Positions 32,607 through 41,717 of a stretch of 64,000 bases of DNA are shown here, piece by piece. Each line of letters opens with the position of its first letter. The first letter of the stretch is position 1. The notes beneath the pieces were generated by a model. That model was not told where the DNA came from and ran no database searches. It saw only the letters and a program-made list of their open reading frames with translations. Origin of the DNA: Terasakiispira papahanaumokuakeensis (lineage in GTDB: Bacteria > Pseudomonadota > Gammaproteobacteria > Pseudomonadales > Halomonadaceae); NCBI RefSeq assembly GCF_001709345.1, contig NZ_MDTQ01000001.1, forward strand, positions 744,001 through 808,000, in the 5' to 3' direction. Position numbers and translations under genes: made by a program.

Positions 32607-33671
32607 ATGGAAAGCGGTCGTCGTACTGAAGATGTAACGTCCCTGGTATCAGAGGCGCCAGCATCGGTTACGCTGAGTTACGATGAGGCGATTCAGTTGA
32701 GTCGTCAGATATTGACCCATCATGGTTATAGTGCTGATCATGCCGATGCCATCACCCGCAATGTGGTGACGGTACAGATGGATGATGGCCATTCTCATGG
32801 GTTGTATCGCCTATTGAGCTGTATTGAGATGGTGAGGCAAAAAGGGGTCGATCCTCAGGCGAAGCCGGTGATTGTCGGTAATGAAGGTAGTCTGATCCGT
32901 GTGGATGCCCAACGCGGTAACTCGCTGCTGGCGTTTGAAATGGGGTTACCCCGGTTGCTTGATAGAGCTCGCCAGCAGGGGATTGCGGCATTATCGATTC
33001 ATCATGCGTTTCACTTTTCCGCGTTATGGACCGAGGTTGAAGCGATTGCGGCCGAAGGGCTGGTGGGGTTGGCGGTGACGCCGACACATCCTTTTGTGGC
33101 CCCGGCTGGAGGCACAAAACCTTTGTTGGGTACCAATCCGATTGCGTTTGCTTGGCCGCGTCCGGGAGATTTTCCGTATGCGTTTGATTTTGCCACCAGC
33201 ATGAGTGCTCGGGGTGAGATTGAATTGCATCGCCGAGCTGGAGAGTCCATTCCACCTGGTTGGGGGCTGGATGCCGAAGGCCAACCGACAACCGATCCGA
33301 CCGAGGCGCTTGCGGGTGCGCAGCTGCCGTTTGGGGATTATAAGGGGTCGGCCTTGTCGACCATGATTGAGCTGCTGGCCGGGCCTTTGATTGGGGATCA
33401 TCTGGGGCACCAGACGCGCCCGGCGGATGGGGATCCCGAGACGCGCTCGGATCACGGTGAGTTGATTATTGCGCTGAGTCCGCAGGCCTGGCTGGGCGCG
33501 CGGACTGATCACTATCTTGCTGAAGCAGAAAAACTGTTTGCCGGGATCGAAGCGCAAGGCGCTCGTTTACCTTCACAGCGACGCTTTGCCGCTCGCCAGC
33601 GTAACCATGAGGCGGGAGGAATGAACATTCCACTGGCGTTGTATGAGGACCTGCGGGCGCTGCTTGATTAA
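32607..33671 (+). CDS. Ldh2/malate dehydrogenase-family NAD(P) oxidoreductase
   Basis: A 354-residue member of the type 2 malate/L-lactate dehydrogenase family (with L-sulfolactate, ureidoglycolate and 2,3-diketogulonate-type reductases). Family signatures: the His-rich catalytic block 'VQMDDGHSHGLYRL', 'IDAQRGNSLLAFEMGLPRLLD', 'HHAFHFSALWTEVEAIA', 'TPTHPFVAPAGGTKPLLGTNPIAFAWP' and 'QLPFGDYKGSALSTMIELLAGPL'. The exact substrate cannot be read from sequence; in a hexarate island it might act on a 2-keto/2-hydroxy acid. It has its own 260-bp leader, so it is probably a separate transcription unit. Confidence 0.75.
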   Translation: MESGRRTEDVTSLVSEAPASVTLSYDEAIQLSRQILTHHGYSADHADAITRNVVTVQMDDGHSHGLYRLLSCIEMVRQKGVDPQAKPVIVGNEGSLIRVDAQRGNSLLAFEMGLPRLLDRARQQGIAALSIHHAFHFSALWTEVEAIAAEGLVGLAVTPTHPFVAPAGGTKPLLGTNPIAFAWPRPGDFPYAFDFATSMSARGEIELHRRAGESIPPGWGLDAEGQPTTDPTEALAGAQLPFGDYKGSALSTMIELLAGPLIGDHLGHQTRPADGDPETRSDHGELIIALSPQAWLGARTDHYLAEAEKLFAGIEAQGARLPSQRRFAARQRNHEAGGMNIPLALYEDLRALLD

Positions 33672-33684
33672 ATAAGCGACTGCT

Positions 33685-33710
33685 AGAGCCAACAGGCGCC
33701 TGTTGGCTCT
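33685..33710. terminator. Perfect 26-bp palindrome between convergent genes
   Basis: A fully palindromic hairpin (13-bp arm AGAGCCAACAGGC) 14 bp after the dehydrogenase stop and before the convergent lactonase gene. No T tract follows, so it may be a bidirectional transcript end or an mRNA stabiliser. Confidence 0.5.
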
Positions 33711-33790
33711 GCGTCCAATGTCGAACTTGTCATGAGGACGGCATCGGTGCCCTTTGGTCGTGTATGCCCTTCGGTGGGGTCACAAGTGTC

Positions 33791-34813
33791 TCAAGCGTGA
33801 ATTTCAATCCAATCCGGGCTTTGCCCCACAGCCAGTCGATCAGTGAAGTGTAATTGGCCATTATCAGTGTCGATGCGGTAACTGCTGATATGGTGAGAGA
33901 ATTGGCCGGCTGCAATCAGAAATGCGCCATCGGATGTAATGGCAAACCCTCTGGGCCGGTTTTCAGTGTGAAACCGTTGACTAAAGTTCAACAGGCCATC
34001 CGAGTCGACATGAAAGAGGTTGAGTGTGGAGGCGGCTTTTTCTGAGGCGTAAATCCATCGGCCATCCGGGGTGATATGAATATCCGCCGCTTGGAACGCT
34101 TCTGCTGGGTGTGGCATTGACACCGTTTGAAGTAGTGCTAGACCGGCATCACCATAGCGCAGCACGTTGATACAACCATTACGTTCACCAATCACATAGG
34201 CTAATGGCAAGGTTGGGTGGAAGGTGATATGCCGAGGTCCTGTGCCGGTCGGTAGGTCGAGCTGCTGTTGATGGTGTAATGGCGTGGCAGGCATGACCGA
34301 TGTTTGGGGCGGATGCCACTGCCATTGATAGATGCAGTCGCCGCCAATGCTGGTGGCCAGTAAGTGTTGTCCTGTCGGTGCCATGCTTAAAGCATGGGCA
34401 TGGGGCGCCGTGTCGATGCGGGTGATGGCCTGTCCGACCGTATGATCCTGTTCGATGGGGTAGATACTGATATGGTGATCGATATAAGAGGCACTCAAGA
34501 GATAGCGGCCATCGGGCGTCGCTTGTAAGTAAGCTAGGTTGGTCTCAATGGGGGTGCTGTGTCGGTGTATAAGTGCACCGTGAGGCGCAATCTCATAATC
34601 CGCAATAAAAAAGGGGGTGCCGCGAGAGACGGCATAAAGGTGCTGTTGATCATGGCTGAGGGCCATGGGCATGGCGCCGCCGGTATGCTCTAAATCCGGC
34701 AGCCGTTGTCGTTGTTCCCGTGTGAGTCGGCCAGTATCGGGGGCCAGTAAAACGGTGGCGATCTCTCCGCTTAAGGCACAGCCAATATATAAACGGATCG
34801 GTGTGTCTGGCAT
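33791..34813 (-). CDS. Seven-bladed beta-propeller lactonase (YbhE/Pgl-like)
   Basis: A 340-residue protein of the 6-phosphogluconolactonase (YbhE) beta-propeller family. Repeated propeller motifs include 'YIGCALSGEI', 'MALSHDQQHLYAVSRG', 'YLQATPDGRYLLSASY', 'ALSMAPTGQHLLATS', 'GTGPRHITFHPTLPLAYVIGE', 'ADIHITPDGRWIYASEK' and 'GFAITSDGAFLIAAGQ'. No signal peptide, so it is cytoplasmic. In this island it could hydrolyse an aldarolactone or aldonolactone, giving free galactarate or glucarate as an alternative to Gli/Gci. An AGGAG ribosome site precedes ATG 34813. Confidence 0.75.
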   Translation of the reverse strand: MPDTPIRLYIGCALSGEIATVLLAPDTGRLTREQRQRLPDLEHTGGAMPMALSHDQQHLYAVSRGTPFFIADYEIAPHGALIHRHSTPIETNLAYLQATPDGRYLLSASYIDHHISIYPIEQDHTVGQAITRIDTAPHAHALSMAPTGQHLLATSIGGDCIYQWQWHPPQTSVMPATPLHHQQQLDLPTGTGPRHITFHPTLPLAYVIGERNGCINVLRYGDAGLALLQTVSMPHPAEAFQAADIHITPDGRWIYASEKAASTLNLFHVDSDGLLNFSQRFHTENRPRGFAITSDGAFLIAAGQFSHHISSYRIDTDNGQLHFTDRLAVGQSPDWIEIHA

Positions 34814-35151
34814 GTCAAGCTCCTGATTGATGCGACTTATTTTAAGGTGCGACTTGTTTTAATGAGTGCAGTCGCGCTGAGTGTCTGTGATGTGAGCGTC
34901 AGCATGTGCTGGACGCCTTATCTCCGTGTGGATGGATACCGGTGTCGATGAGTACTTGTGCCAATGAGTACTTGTGCCGATGAGTACCGGTGTCTATCAA
35001 GACCGATGGTTTAATTAATACCTATGTCTATGTTGTTGGCGTCTCTATGAACACTTACGATCAAACATATTATGTATGATCTTTTGAGTCCATCGCTGTT
35101 GCAATGGATGATTACCGAGAGACAGAAGTGAGCGTAGGAGCCCGACACACC
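34814..35151. other. Divergent region with GAGTAC repeats and operator-like site
   Basis: The leader between divergent lactonase and dehydratase genes holds imperfect repeats of 'gatgagtacttgtgcc' (about 34945-35000) and 'ttttaaggtgcgacttgttttaa' near 34840. Site 3 lies at 35068-35079. Confidence 0.5.
35068..35079. promoter_or_regulatory. Operator candidate (site 3)
   Basis: TATTATGTATGA (reverse complement TCATACATAATA) shares TCATACRTA with site 1 and lies about 70 bp upstream of the enolase-superfamily gene. Confidence 0.35.
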
Positions 35152-36306
35152 ATGAATATTGAATCCATCTCCGTGGATGTCATTCGTTACGAGTCCAGCA
35201 TATCACGTGATAGTGCCGGGCATGCCCACGCCGGAGGCCCGAGTGAGGCGCGTATTGCCATGCTGACGGTCACGGCTGAAGACGGTAGCCAGGGACACGC
35301 CTTTGCACCGCCTGAACTGGTTCGGCCTTACGTCATCAATCAGTACCTCAAAAAAGCTGCCCTTGGTCAGCCTGTTCATGCGCGTGAGCGAGTTTGGCAT
35401 GATCTTTGGCACCGTCAGCGCGGCAGTGGTGGTCAGTTAACGGACCGGGCGATGGCGATTCTGGATTCGGCGCTGTGGGACTTGGCCGGACGTCAGCTCA
35501 ATATGCCGGTTTACCAGTTACTGGGGGGCGCACGCGATAAGGTGAAGGCATATGCCAGCACCATGTGTGGTGATGAGGTTAAAGGTGGCTTATCCACGCC
35601 CGATGAGTATGCCCAATTTGCCGAAAAACTGGTCGCTCGTGGCTATCAAGGCATCAAGCTGCATACCTGGATGCCGCCGGTCAGTTTTGCGCCCAGTGTC
35701 GAGATGGATATCAAGGCTTGCGAAGCCGTTCGTGAAGCCGTTGGGCCTGATATTGCGTTGATGCTGGATGGTTACCATTGGTATAGCCGTACCGATGCGT
35801 TGAAGATTGGCCGTGCCTTGTCTCGCTTAAACTTTGCCTGGTTCGAAGAGCCCATGACGGAAGATTCGATGGAGTCTTACCGCTGGCTGACTGACCATGT
35901 GGACGTACCGGTGATCGGTCCGGAGAGTCTGGCCGGTAAACATCACAGTCGTGCCAGTTGGGCGGTTCATCAGGCGTGTGACATTTTACGAGCCGGGGTT
36001 GCCAATGGTGCCGGTATCGGCCCCTGCATGAAGGTCGCTCATCTGGCGGAATCCTTCGGTATGGATTGTGAAATTCATGGTAACGGCGCCCCGAATCTGG
36101 CGGTTGTCGGTGCCATCACCAATTGTCAGTGGTATGAGCGTGGTCTGCTACATCCGGAGCTGGATTACGATCAGCCGCCGGCATATCTGAATGCCATCGT
36201 CGATGAAATGGATGAAAACGGCTATGTGCATTTACCCCAACGCCCGGGTCTGGGTGAAAACATTAACTTTGATTACATCAGGGGTAATACGGTCGAGCAT
36301 TATTGA
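35152..36306 (+). CDS. Enolase-superfamily acid-sugar dehydratase
   Basis: A 384-residue mandelate racemase-type enzyme, start at ATG 35152 (TAGGAG eleven bases upstream; the ATG at 35104 is less supported). 'AMAILDSALWDLAGRQLNMPVYQLLGG', the Lys-x-His motif 'GYQGIKLHTW', metal ligands in 'MLDGYHW', 'WFEEPM' and 'IGPESL', and a likely His base in 'MDCEIHGNG' are visible. K-x-H and 'HGNG' place it outside the Gci branch; galactarate, glucarate-like or aldonate dehydratase are possible. It precedes a sodium symporter gene and may handle a second acid sugar. Confidence 0.7.
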   Translation: MNIESISVDVIRYESSISRDSAGHAHAGGPSEARIAMLTVTAEDGSQGHAFAPPELVRPYVINQYLKKAALGQPVHARERVWHDLWHRQRGSGGQLTDRAMAILDSALWDLAGRQLNMPVYQLLGGARDKVKAYASTMCGDEVKGGLSTPDEYAQFAEKLVARGYQGIKLHTWMPPVSFAPSVEMDIKACEAVREAVGPDIALMLDGYHWYSRTDALKIGRALSRLNFAWFEEPMTEDSMESYRWLTDHVDVPVIGPESLAGKHHSRASWAVHQACDILRAGVANGAGIGPCMKVAHLAESFGMDCEIHGNGAPNLAVVGAITNCQWYERGLLHPELDYDQPPAYLNAIVDEMDENGYVHLPQRPGLGENINFDYIRGNTVEHY

Positions 36307-36509
36307 TAGGCCGTTGAACTTGATTGTCGTGTGTTGATTGAGCGGGGTCATCTACTCAGTTCAATGATACGGGAAGACGATGGCGTTTGGGGTCTCGCAA
36401 TAATGACGCACCGTTAGGGAAGAACCGGCCTGGCCTGTGCATTCCAGCGGGGAAGAGGTAGGCATGTTCTGCGTCAATAACAATAAAAACGCGTCATGGA
36501 GTCATGTTT

Positions 36510-38321
36510 ATGAGTGTCGATATTTGGGTCATATTCATCTATCTACTGTTTCTGGTCGTGATTGGGTGGGTCTTTAAGAACTTTAATGACAACACCAGCG
36601 ACTACTTCCGCGGTGGCGGTAACATGTTGTGGTGGCTGGTCGGTTCGACGGCTTTCATGACGCAGTTCTCTGCCTGGACGTTTACTGGGGCCGCTTCGAA
36701 AGCCTATTCCAGCGGGTTTGCCATTGTGTTTCTGTTTATGGCCAATGCGGTGGGTTATCTGCTGAACTATCTGTACTTTGCCCCACGTTTTCGTCAGTTA
36801 CGCGTGGTGACGGCGGCAGAGTCACTCAAAATGCGTTATGGCAAGCCCAGTGAACAGACCTTCATTTGGTTCAGCATGTTTGATGGTCTGGTGTCTGCTG
36901 CGACTTGGCTGAATGCGTTGGCTGTGATTGCGTCAGCCGTGTTTGGCGTTTCGCTGGAAACTATTATTGTGCTGACCGGCGTTGTCGTGGTTGCGATGTC
37001 TGTCACTGGCGGGGCTTGGGCCGTTGTGGCTTCCGATTATGTGCAGATGCTGATCATCATGGCGGTGACCTTTGTTTGCTTCTTCGTGGCTTGGGATAAC
37101 ACCGATAGTCTCAGTACCATTGTGTCCAGTTATGACGGTGAGTTCATGACCGGCAGTGGCTATGGCTATGCATGGTTGTTTGGCTTCTGGGTCTTTATGT
37201 TGATCATCAAACAGATCTTTATGATGAACAACACGCTTAATGGCTATCGCTATATGTGCGCCAAGGACAGTAAGAACGCGCGCTTCGGGGCTTTATTTAC
37301 CTTGTGTCTGGCCTTGATTGGTCCTGTGATCTGGTTCTTCCCCTCTTGGTATATGCATGCGAATGATCCGGGCTTTATCAATGATTTTGCCATGCTCGGT
37401 GCCAAAGCGAATGAAGCGGTCTTTGTTGGCTTTGTGAAAGACTATATGCCGGCGGGTATGTTGGGGCTGCTGATGGCGGCGATGTTTGCGGCCAGTATGT
37501 CATCCATGGACTCAGGACTGAATCGTAATGCCGGTTTCTTTGTGCGTAACTTCTACCTGTCCGTGATCAACCCGAATGCCAGCGAAGAGCAAATGCTGCG
37601 TATTTCACGCTTTGTGACGCTGGGCTTTGGTGTCTTGATTGTCGGTATCGGGTTGTTTATCAACTCGCTCAAGAGCATGAGTCTGTTCGATATCTTGCTG
37701 ACAGCCAGTGCCTTGATCACTTACCCGATCACGATTCCTGCTTTACTGGGGCTTGTGATCCGTAAAACGCCGGATTGGTCAGGTTGGAGCACGCTGATCG
37801 TTGGCTGCATGGTCTCCTATGGTGTGGGGGCCTGGTTGAGCCCCGAGTGGGTCAATAGTGTGATGGGCATCGAAGTCTCTGCCCGTGAATGGTCTGACTT
37901 CCGTGTGGCCTTCGGTATTGGTGCGCATACGGTGATTACCGGTGGCTTCTTCTTGATGACGCGCTTCTTCTATAAGGAAGAAAGTCATTCCCAGGCACGT
38001 CTGGATGAGCGTAATGAGATGTGGCGTCGCTGGTCGACTCCGGTTGATGAATCCGAAGCCGGTGAAAACACACTCTCCATCGACTATGGCCAGAAAGTGA
38101 TTCTCGGTCGCCTGATTCTGATTGGCAGCATCATGGTGATGGGGCTCTCACTGCTACCGAATCCAGATAATGGTCGCCTGATCATGCTGCTGTGTGGAGC
38201 CCTGTTGATGATCCCGGCTATCTTGATGCTGGTATCGGCCCGCTCCAGTAAACGCGCAATGGAAGCACGTGAACAAGCCTCTTCAGCAGGTTATCAGTCA
38301 GAAAGTATCCAGGAAGGATGA
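36510..38321 (+). CDS. Sodium:solute symporter (SSS family)
   Basis: A 603-residue permease with about 13-14 membrane helices. Family features: 'FKNFNDNTSDYFRGGGNMLWWLVGSTAFMTQFSAWTFTGAASKAYSSG' style N-terminal region (only described in part here), 'AAESLKMRYGKPSEQTF', 'FAASMSSMDSGLNRNAGFFVRN' and 'SASALITYPITIPALLG'. Start ATG 36510 was preferred to 36504 because GGAG then lies eight bases upstream. Its position after the enolase-family gene suggests an acid sugar or uronate as substrate, giving the island a second uptake route beside the TRAP system. A terminator follows at 38481. Confidence 0.8.
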   Translation: MSVDIWVIFIYLLFLVVIGWVFKNFNDNTSDYFRGGGNMLWWLVGSTAFMTQFSAWTFTGAASKAYSSGFAIVFLFMANAVGYLLNYLYFAPRFRQLRVVTAAESLKMRYGKPSEQTFIWFSMFDGLVSAATWLNALAVIASAVFGVSLETIIVLTGVVVVAMSVTGGAWAVVASDYVQMLIIMAVTFVCFFVAWDNTDSLSTIVSSYDGEFMTGSGYGYAWLFGFWVFMLIIKQIFMMNNTLNGYRYMCAKDSKNARFGALFTLCLALIGPVIWFFPSWYMHANDPGFINDFAMLGAKANEAVFVGFVKDYMPAGMLGLLMAAMFAASMSSMDSGLNRNAGFFVRNFYLSVINPNASEEQMLRISRFVTLGFGVLIVGIGLFINSLKSMSLFDILLTASALITYPITIPALLGLVIRKTPDWSGWSTLIVGCMVSYGVGAWLSPEWVNSVMGIEVSAREWSDFRVAFGIGAHTVITGGFFLMTRFFYKEESHSQARLDERNEMWRRWSTPVDESEAGENTLSIDYGQKVILGRLILIGSIMVMGLSLLPNPDNGRLIMLLCGALLMIPAILMLVSARSSKRAMEAREQASSAGYQSESIQEG

Positions 38322-38480
38322 TCGATGAAACACCGGTCAGGGGTTCATTCATCGCCATATTGGGCTAGCAAGACAGCCGGGTGGATGAATCGCCAGCGTC
38401 AAACGGGCCGGTGATAACGAAAAAGGGCATGTCTTAATCGCTCGCCCTGTTAAGGCTGCCTCACCGATGGCATACCATTG

Positions 38481-38505
38481 AGCCCTCTATTCGAGGGCTT
38501 TTTTT
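38481..38505 (+). terminator. Terminator after symporter gene
   Basis: AGCCCTC / GAGGGCT with loop TATTC and a T run, about 160 bp after the stop and before the convergent CBS gene. Confidence 0.75.
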
Positions 38506-38533
38506 GTGGGGTGTTGATTGAAGGGGGCGCGCT

Positions 38534-38941
38534 TTAACACCGAGTCCTGTTTTCTAGCAGGGCTTGAAGCAGCAGTCCCCGCGTAATAATGCCGATGACT
38601 TTGCGGCCTTCCAGTACCGGAAACACTTTGGGTTTATCCGGGCGCACCATGACGTTGATCAACTCCACAATATCGTCATTCGGCGAGACACTCAGGACTT
38701 CGGTTCTCATCACATCCTGCACGGTGACGCCGCCATCACAGTGGTAACTGGCTTGCAGCACTTGATGTAACAGGTCGTGTTCGGAGACAAAGCCGACCAG
38801 CCGTTTTTGCTCATCGACAACGGGCGCACCAGGGAGGCGGTGGTGTTGTAGCGCACGAGCCGCTTCATCCACGCTGGCGGTCACGGCAATTTGGTAACTG
38901 TCGCGGGACATACAATCCCGTACGCGGATATTCTGGCTCAT
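38534..38941 (-). CDS. Two-CBS-domain protein
   Basis: A 135-residue stand-alone CBS pair. CBS1 (about 8-65: 'VRDCMSRDSYQIAVTASVDEAARALQHHRLPGAPVVDEQKRLVGFVSEHDLL') is followed by CBS2 (about 75-130: 'VQDVMRTEVLSVSPNDDIVELINVM...VFPVLEGRKVIGIITRGLLLQAL'). Such modules bind adenosine nucleotides and regulate partner proteins; no partner domain is fused. AAGGAAGG precedes the start. Located 84 bp downstream of the flavoprotein gene on the same strand, so the two may form an operon. Confidence 0.8.
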   Translation of the reverse strand: MSQNIRVRDCMSRDSYQIAVTASVDEAARALQHHRLPGAPVVDEQKRLVGFVSEHDLLHQVLQASYHCDGGVTVQDVMRTEVLSVSPNDDIVELINVMVRPDKPKVFPVLEGRKVIGIITRGLLLQALLENRTRC

Positions 38942-39025
38942 GATGTTCCTTCCTTTTGACTTTCATGTCAGGCCAGGCATTGAGCCTGGCCAAGGCCTAT
39001 GTATTGAGCATTCAATAAGCTTTGC

Positions 39026-40444
39026 TTACTGAATCAGTTGGTGTGCCACATCGCGCAGGGCGGTACGCACGCCTTCTTCGATCACTGGATGGTAGAACGG
39101 CATCTCCAGTAATTGTTTGATGGTCAGTTGTTGTTGAATGCTCCAGGCTAACAAGTGGGCGATATGTTCCGCCCGAGGGCCCACCATTTCCATCCCCAAT
39201 AGCTGCCCGGTGGACTTATCAGCATAGACCCTTAACAGCCCTTTGTTGATGCGCATCACCCGAGAGCGGCCTTGGTTTTCAAACGAAACTTCACCAATGG
39301 CCAACTGGGATTCACTCAGGCGTTGCTTGAGCTGGGGCAGGGTTTCACCGGCCATGGCCAGTTGTGGGTCACTGAACACCACGGAAATGGGGGTACGGCG
39401 ATGGCCTGGATTCACCTGGGGGAAATGGGCCGCATTATGCCCGGCGATGCGGCCTTCATCGCTGGCTTCATGCAACAGCGGTTTATCATTATTGGCATCG
39501 CCACTGATAAAGATATGACTGGGCGTACCGTCTTGGTTAACGCACTGCAGTGTGCTTGAATCAAACTCGGGCACACCTTGCGTATCCAGTTTCAGGCCGG
39601 CCGCTTCGATGTTGAGTTGGTCGACATTGGGGCGGCGCCCTGTGGCCGCCAATAAGTAATCGAAACGTTCTTCGATGACGCGGGCGCGATCGGGATGATA
39701 AAAACGAATGACGACCTGATCCTGCTCACGGCGGATGTCTTCAACTTGGGCGTCAGCGTGTAGTGGGAATTCTTCTGCGAAAGTATGTTCAGCATATTGG
39801 CGAATCGCTTCATCTTGTAATGGCCCGACCAAGCCTCCGCGGCCGAATAACCGAATATTAACGCCCAGCCGGTGCAATGCTTGGCCCAGTTCCAGACCGA
39901 TAACGCCGGGCCCAAAAACGGCAACCGATTGAGGGAGCTCATCCCATTCGAAGACATCGTCATTGATGACCAGTCGATCCCCCGCCGCTTGGAAAGGCGC
40001 GGGGACATTGGGACGAGAGCCTGTGGCAATCACCATATTGGCCGCTCGCACCTGGGTATGGTCATCCACTTGGATCAAATGAGGCTCGATAAAACGCGCG
40101 TGTCCCCGTAATCGGTCGGCTTCTGGGAAAGATTCAATATCATCAATGACAAAGTTAACAAAACGATCGCGTTCTCGTCTGACGCGGTCCATGACTTCTC
40201 GGCCATTGATTTCAGGCGATGAGCTATGAACACCAAAGGGAGCTGATTCTCGAATATGTTGGGCGCTTTCAGCGGCGGCAATCAGCAGCTTACTCGGCAT
40301 GCAGCCGACGCGGGCACAGGTCGTACCGTAAGGGCCGTTTTCAATCATAACGGCGCGTTTACCCGCTTGAGTGGCGGCACGGTAGGCGCTTAATCCAGCG
40401 GTACCTGAACCTAAAATGGCCACATCGACCTGAAGTGATTGCAT
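39026..40444 (-). CDS. Dihydrolipoamide dehydrogenase-like flavoprotein
   Basis: A 472-residue class I pyridine nucleotide-disulfide oxidoreductase. It has the FAD motif 'VAILGSGTAGLSAYRAA', the redox pair in 'YGTTCARVGCMPSKLLI', the NAD(P) motif 'VAVFGPGVIGLELGQAL', the second FAD motif 'HIFISGDANNDKPLLHEA', and a C-terminal dimer domain with 'MPFYHPVIEEGVRTAL' containing the active-site His. No 2-oxoacid dehydrogenase E1/E2 genes are adjacent, so a free-standing dihydrolipoamide dehydrogenase-like role (or SthA/Mer-like reductase) is likely. Start 40444 has GGGAG upstream; the longer start at 40471 is less likely. Confidence 0.8.
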   Translation of the reverse strand: MQSLQVDVAILGSGTAGLSAYRAATQAGKRAVMIENGPYGTTCARVGCMPSKLLIAAAESAQHIRESAPFGVHSSSPEINGREVMDRVRRERDRFVNFVIDDIESFPEADRLRGHARFIEPHLIQVDDHTQVRAANMVIATGSRPNVPAPFQAAGDRLVINDDVFEWDELPQSVAVFGPGVIGLELGQALHRLGVNIRLFGRGGLVGPLQDEAIRQYAEHTFAEEFPLHADAQVEDIRREQDQVVIRFYHPDRARVIEERFDYLLAATGRRPNVDQLNIEAAGLKLDTQGVPEFDSSTLQCVNQDGTPSHIFISGDANNDKPLLHEASDEGRIAGHNAAHFPQVNPGHRRTPISVVFSDPQLAMAGETLPQLKQRLSESQLAIGEVSFENQGRSRVMRINKGLLRVYADKSTGQLLGMEMVGPRAEHIAHLLAWSIQQQLTIKQLLEMPFYHPVIEEGVRTALRDVAHQLIQ

Positions 40445-40471
40445 CGTTGATCTCCCGTTAATTTTTAACAT

Positions 40472-40838
40472 GGTCGTTTTAAGACGATTTTTCCAGTGAT
40501 TCGGCGCAGCCTTTGTTTTGTATCAAATGCCTTAAATCTGACGGTATTGATTTCAAAGATCGATCATCTTGTCTGACTTGAACTGCGCCTGACTTGATGG
40601 AGATGATTGTGGTCGCGGTTGGTGTTTAAGTGAAGTTCATAGTTTTTAAGGGCTTGATAGCTAATTTTTATTAGGTGTCGAGGGTAGCGAGCCACGGTCG
40701 TATTTTTAGTGGCAGGCATTTTTAGTGGCACAGGATTTCTAGTGGCACGGTATGTCTAGTTGAATGGCGCTTCTATTGGTCTGGCAGTACACTAGCGCCC
40801 CAATGAGTCAACTTGAAAAGAAAAAGAGGTTAACCACT
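40472..40838. other. Gap with 'ttagtggca' repeats
   Basis: The leader of the DMT gene includes three imperfect copies of 'tttttagtggcaggca'/'tttctagtggcacgg' (about 40700-40760). No RNA gene or hairpin recognised. Confidence 0.45.
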
Positions 40839-41717
40839 ATGGGGTATCTGTGGGGGGTCACCCTGCTTTGGGCGTTTTCCTTCAGTCTGATCGGGGTCTA
40901 CTTGGCCGGTCAGGTGGATAGCTATTTTGCGGTACTGACTCGCGCCCTATTAGCTGCAGCGATGTTTCTCCCGCTGTTGCGTTGGCGTCAGGTTTCCGCT
41001 GAGCTGGCGCTGAAAATGATGGCGATTGGCGGATTGCAGTTGGGGGTCATGTATCTCTGTTTGTATCAGTCGTTTATTTACCTCTCAGTGCCGGAAGTGT
41101 TGCTCTTTACCATTCTGACACCTTTGTACATCACCTTGCTCAATGATGTGATGCAACGACGCTTCAGCCTAGTCTATCTTGTCACGGCTGCGCTCGCTGT
41201 GCTGGGCGCTGGCATTATTCGTTATCACCAGGTGAGTGCGGATTTTTTAGGTGGCTTCTTGTTGGTACAAGGCGCTAATCTTTGCTTTGCCATTGGCCAG
41301 ATCAGTTATAAGCAGTTGATGGCTAAACGTGAAGAGCGCTTGCACCAGCATACGGTATTTGGATTTTTTTATTTAGGCGCCTGCGTTGTGGCTGCGGCCG
41401 GCTTTGGATTGTTTGGCAATCCTGATCGTTTGCCGACGACCGCCTTGCAGTGGGGCATTTTATTGTGGCTCGGGTTGGTGGCTTCAGCGCTGGGCTATTT
41501 TTTCTGGAATAAAGGCGCCACTCAAGTGGATGCTGGCGCTTTGGCCATTATGAACAATGCTTTGGTGCCCGCCGGTTTGATCGTGAATCTGGTGATTTGG
41601 GATCGTGATGCAGATTTATTGCGCTTAAGCCTAGGCGGCGCGGTGATTTTGCTTTCCCTTGGTTGTAATCATTATTGGACTCGGCGCCGCCAGCGCTTAG
41701 CATCCGCTGCTATGTGA
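40839..41717 (+). CDS. DMT/EamA-family transporter
   Basis: A 292-residue membrane protein with ten hydrophobic helices in two EamA repeats ('GYLWGVTLLWAFSFSLIGVYLAG', 'FTILTPLYITLLNDVM', 'GFLLVQGANLCFAIGQISYKQL', 'LASALGYFFWNKGATQVDAGALAIMNNALVPAG'). Start ATG 40839 is backed by AAGAGGT nine bases upstream; in-frame starts at 40803 and 40764 are possible. EamA members export amino acids or metabolites; the substrate here is unknown ('CarO/RhaT-like' cannot be resolved). It converges with the MerR gene, whose stop lies inside its 3' end by 21 bp. Confidence 0.8.
   Translation: MGYLWGVTLLWAFSFSLIGVYLAGQVDSYFAVLTRALLAAAMFLPLLRWRQVSAELALKMMAIGGLQLGVMYLCLYQSFIYLSVPEVLLFTILTPLYITLLNDVMQRRFSLVYLVTAALAVLGAGIIRYHQVSADFLGGFLLVQGANLCFAIGQISYKQLMAKREERLHQHTVFGFFYLGACVVAAAGFGLFGNPDRLPTTALQWGILLWLGLVASALGYFFWNKGATQVDAGALAIMNNALVPAGLIVNLVIWDRDADLLRLSLGGAVILLSLGCNHYWTRRRQRLASAAM

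Noticed and set aside
33685-33710. Perfect palindrome as an insertion or recombination site
   Set aside because: No flanking duplication or mobile gene; a transcript-end hairpin between convergent genes is simpler.
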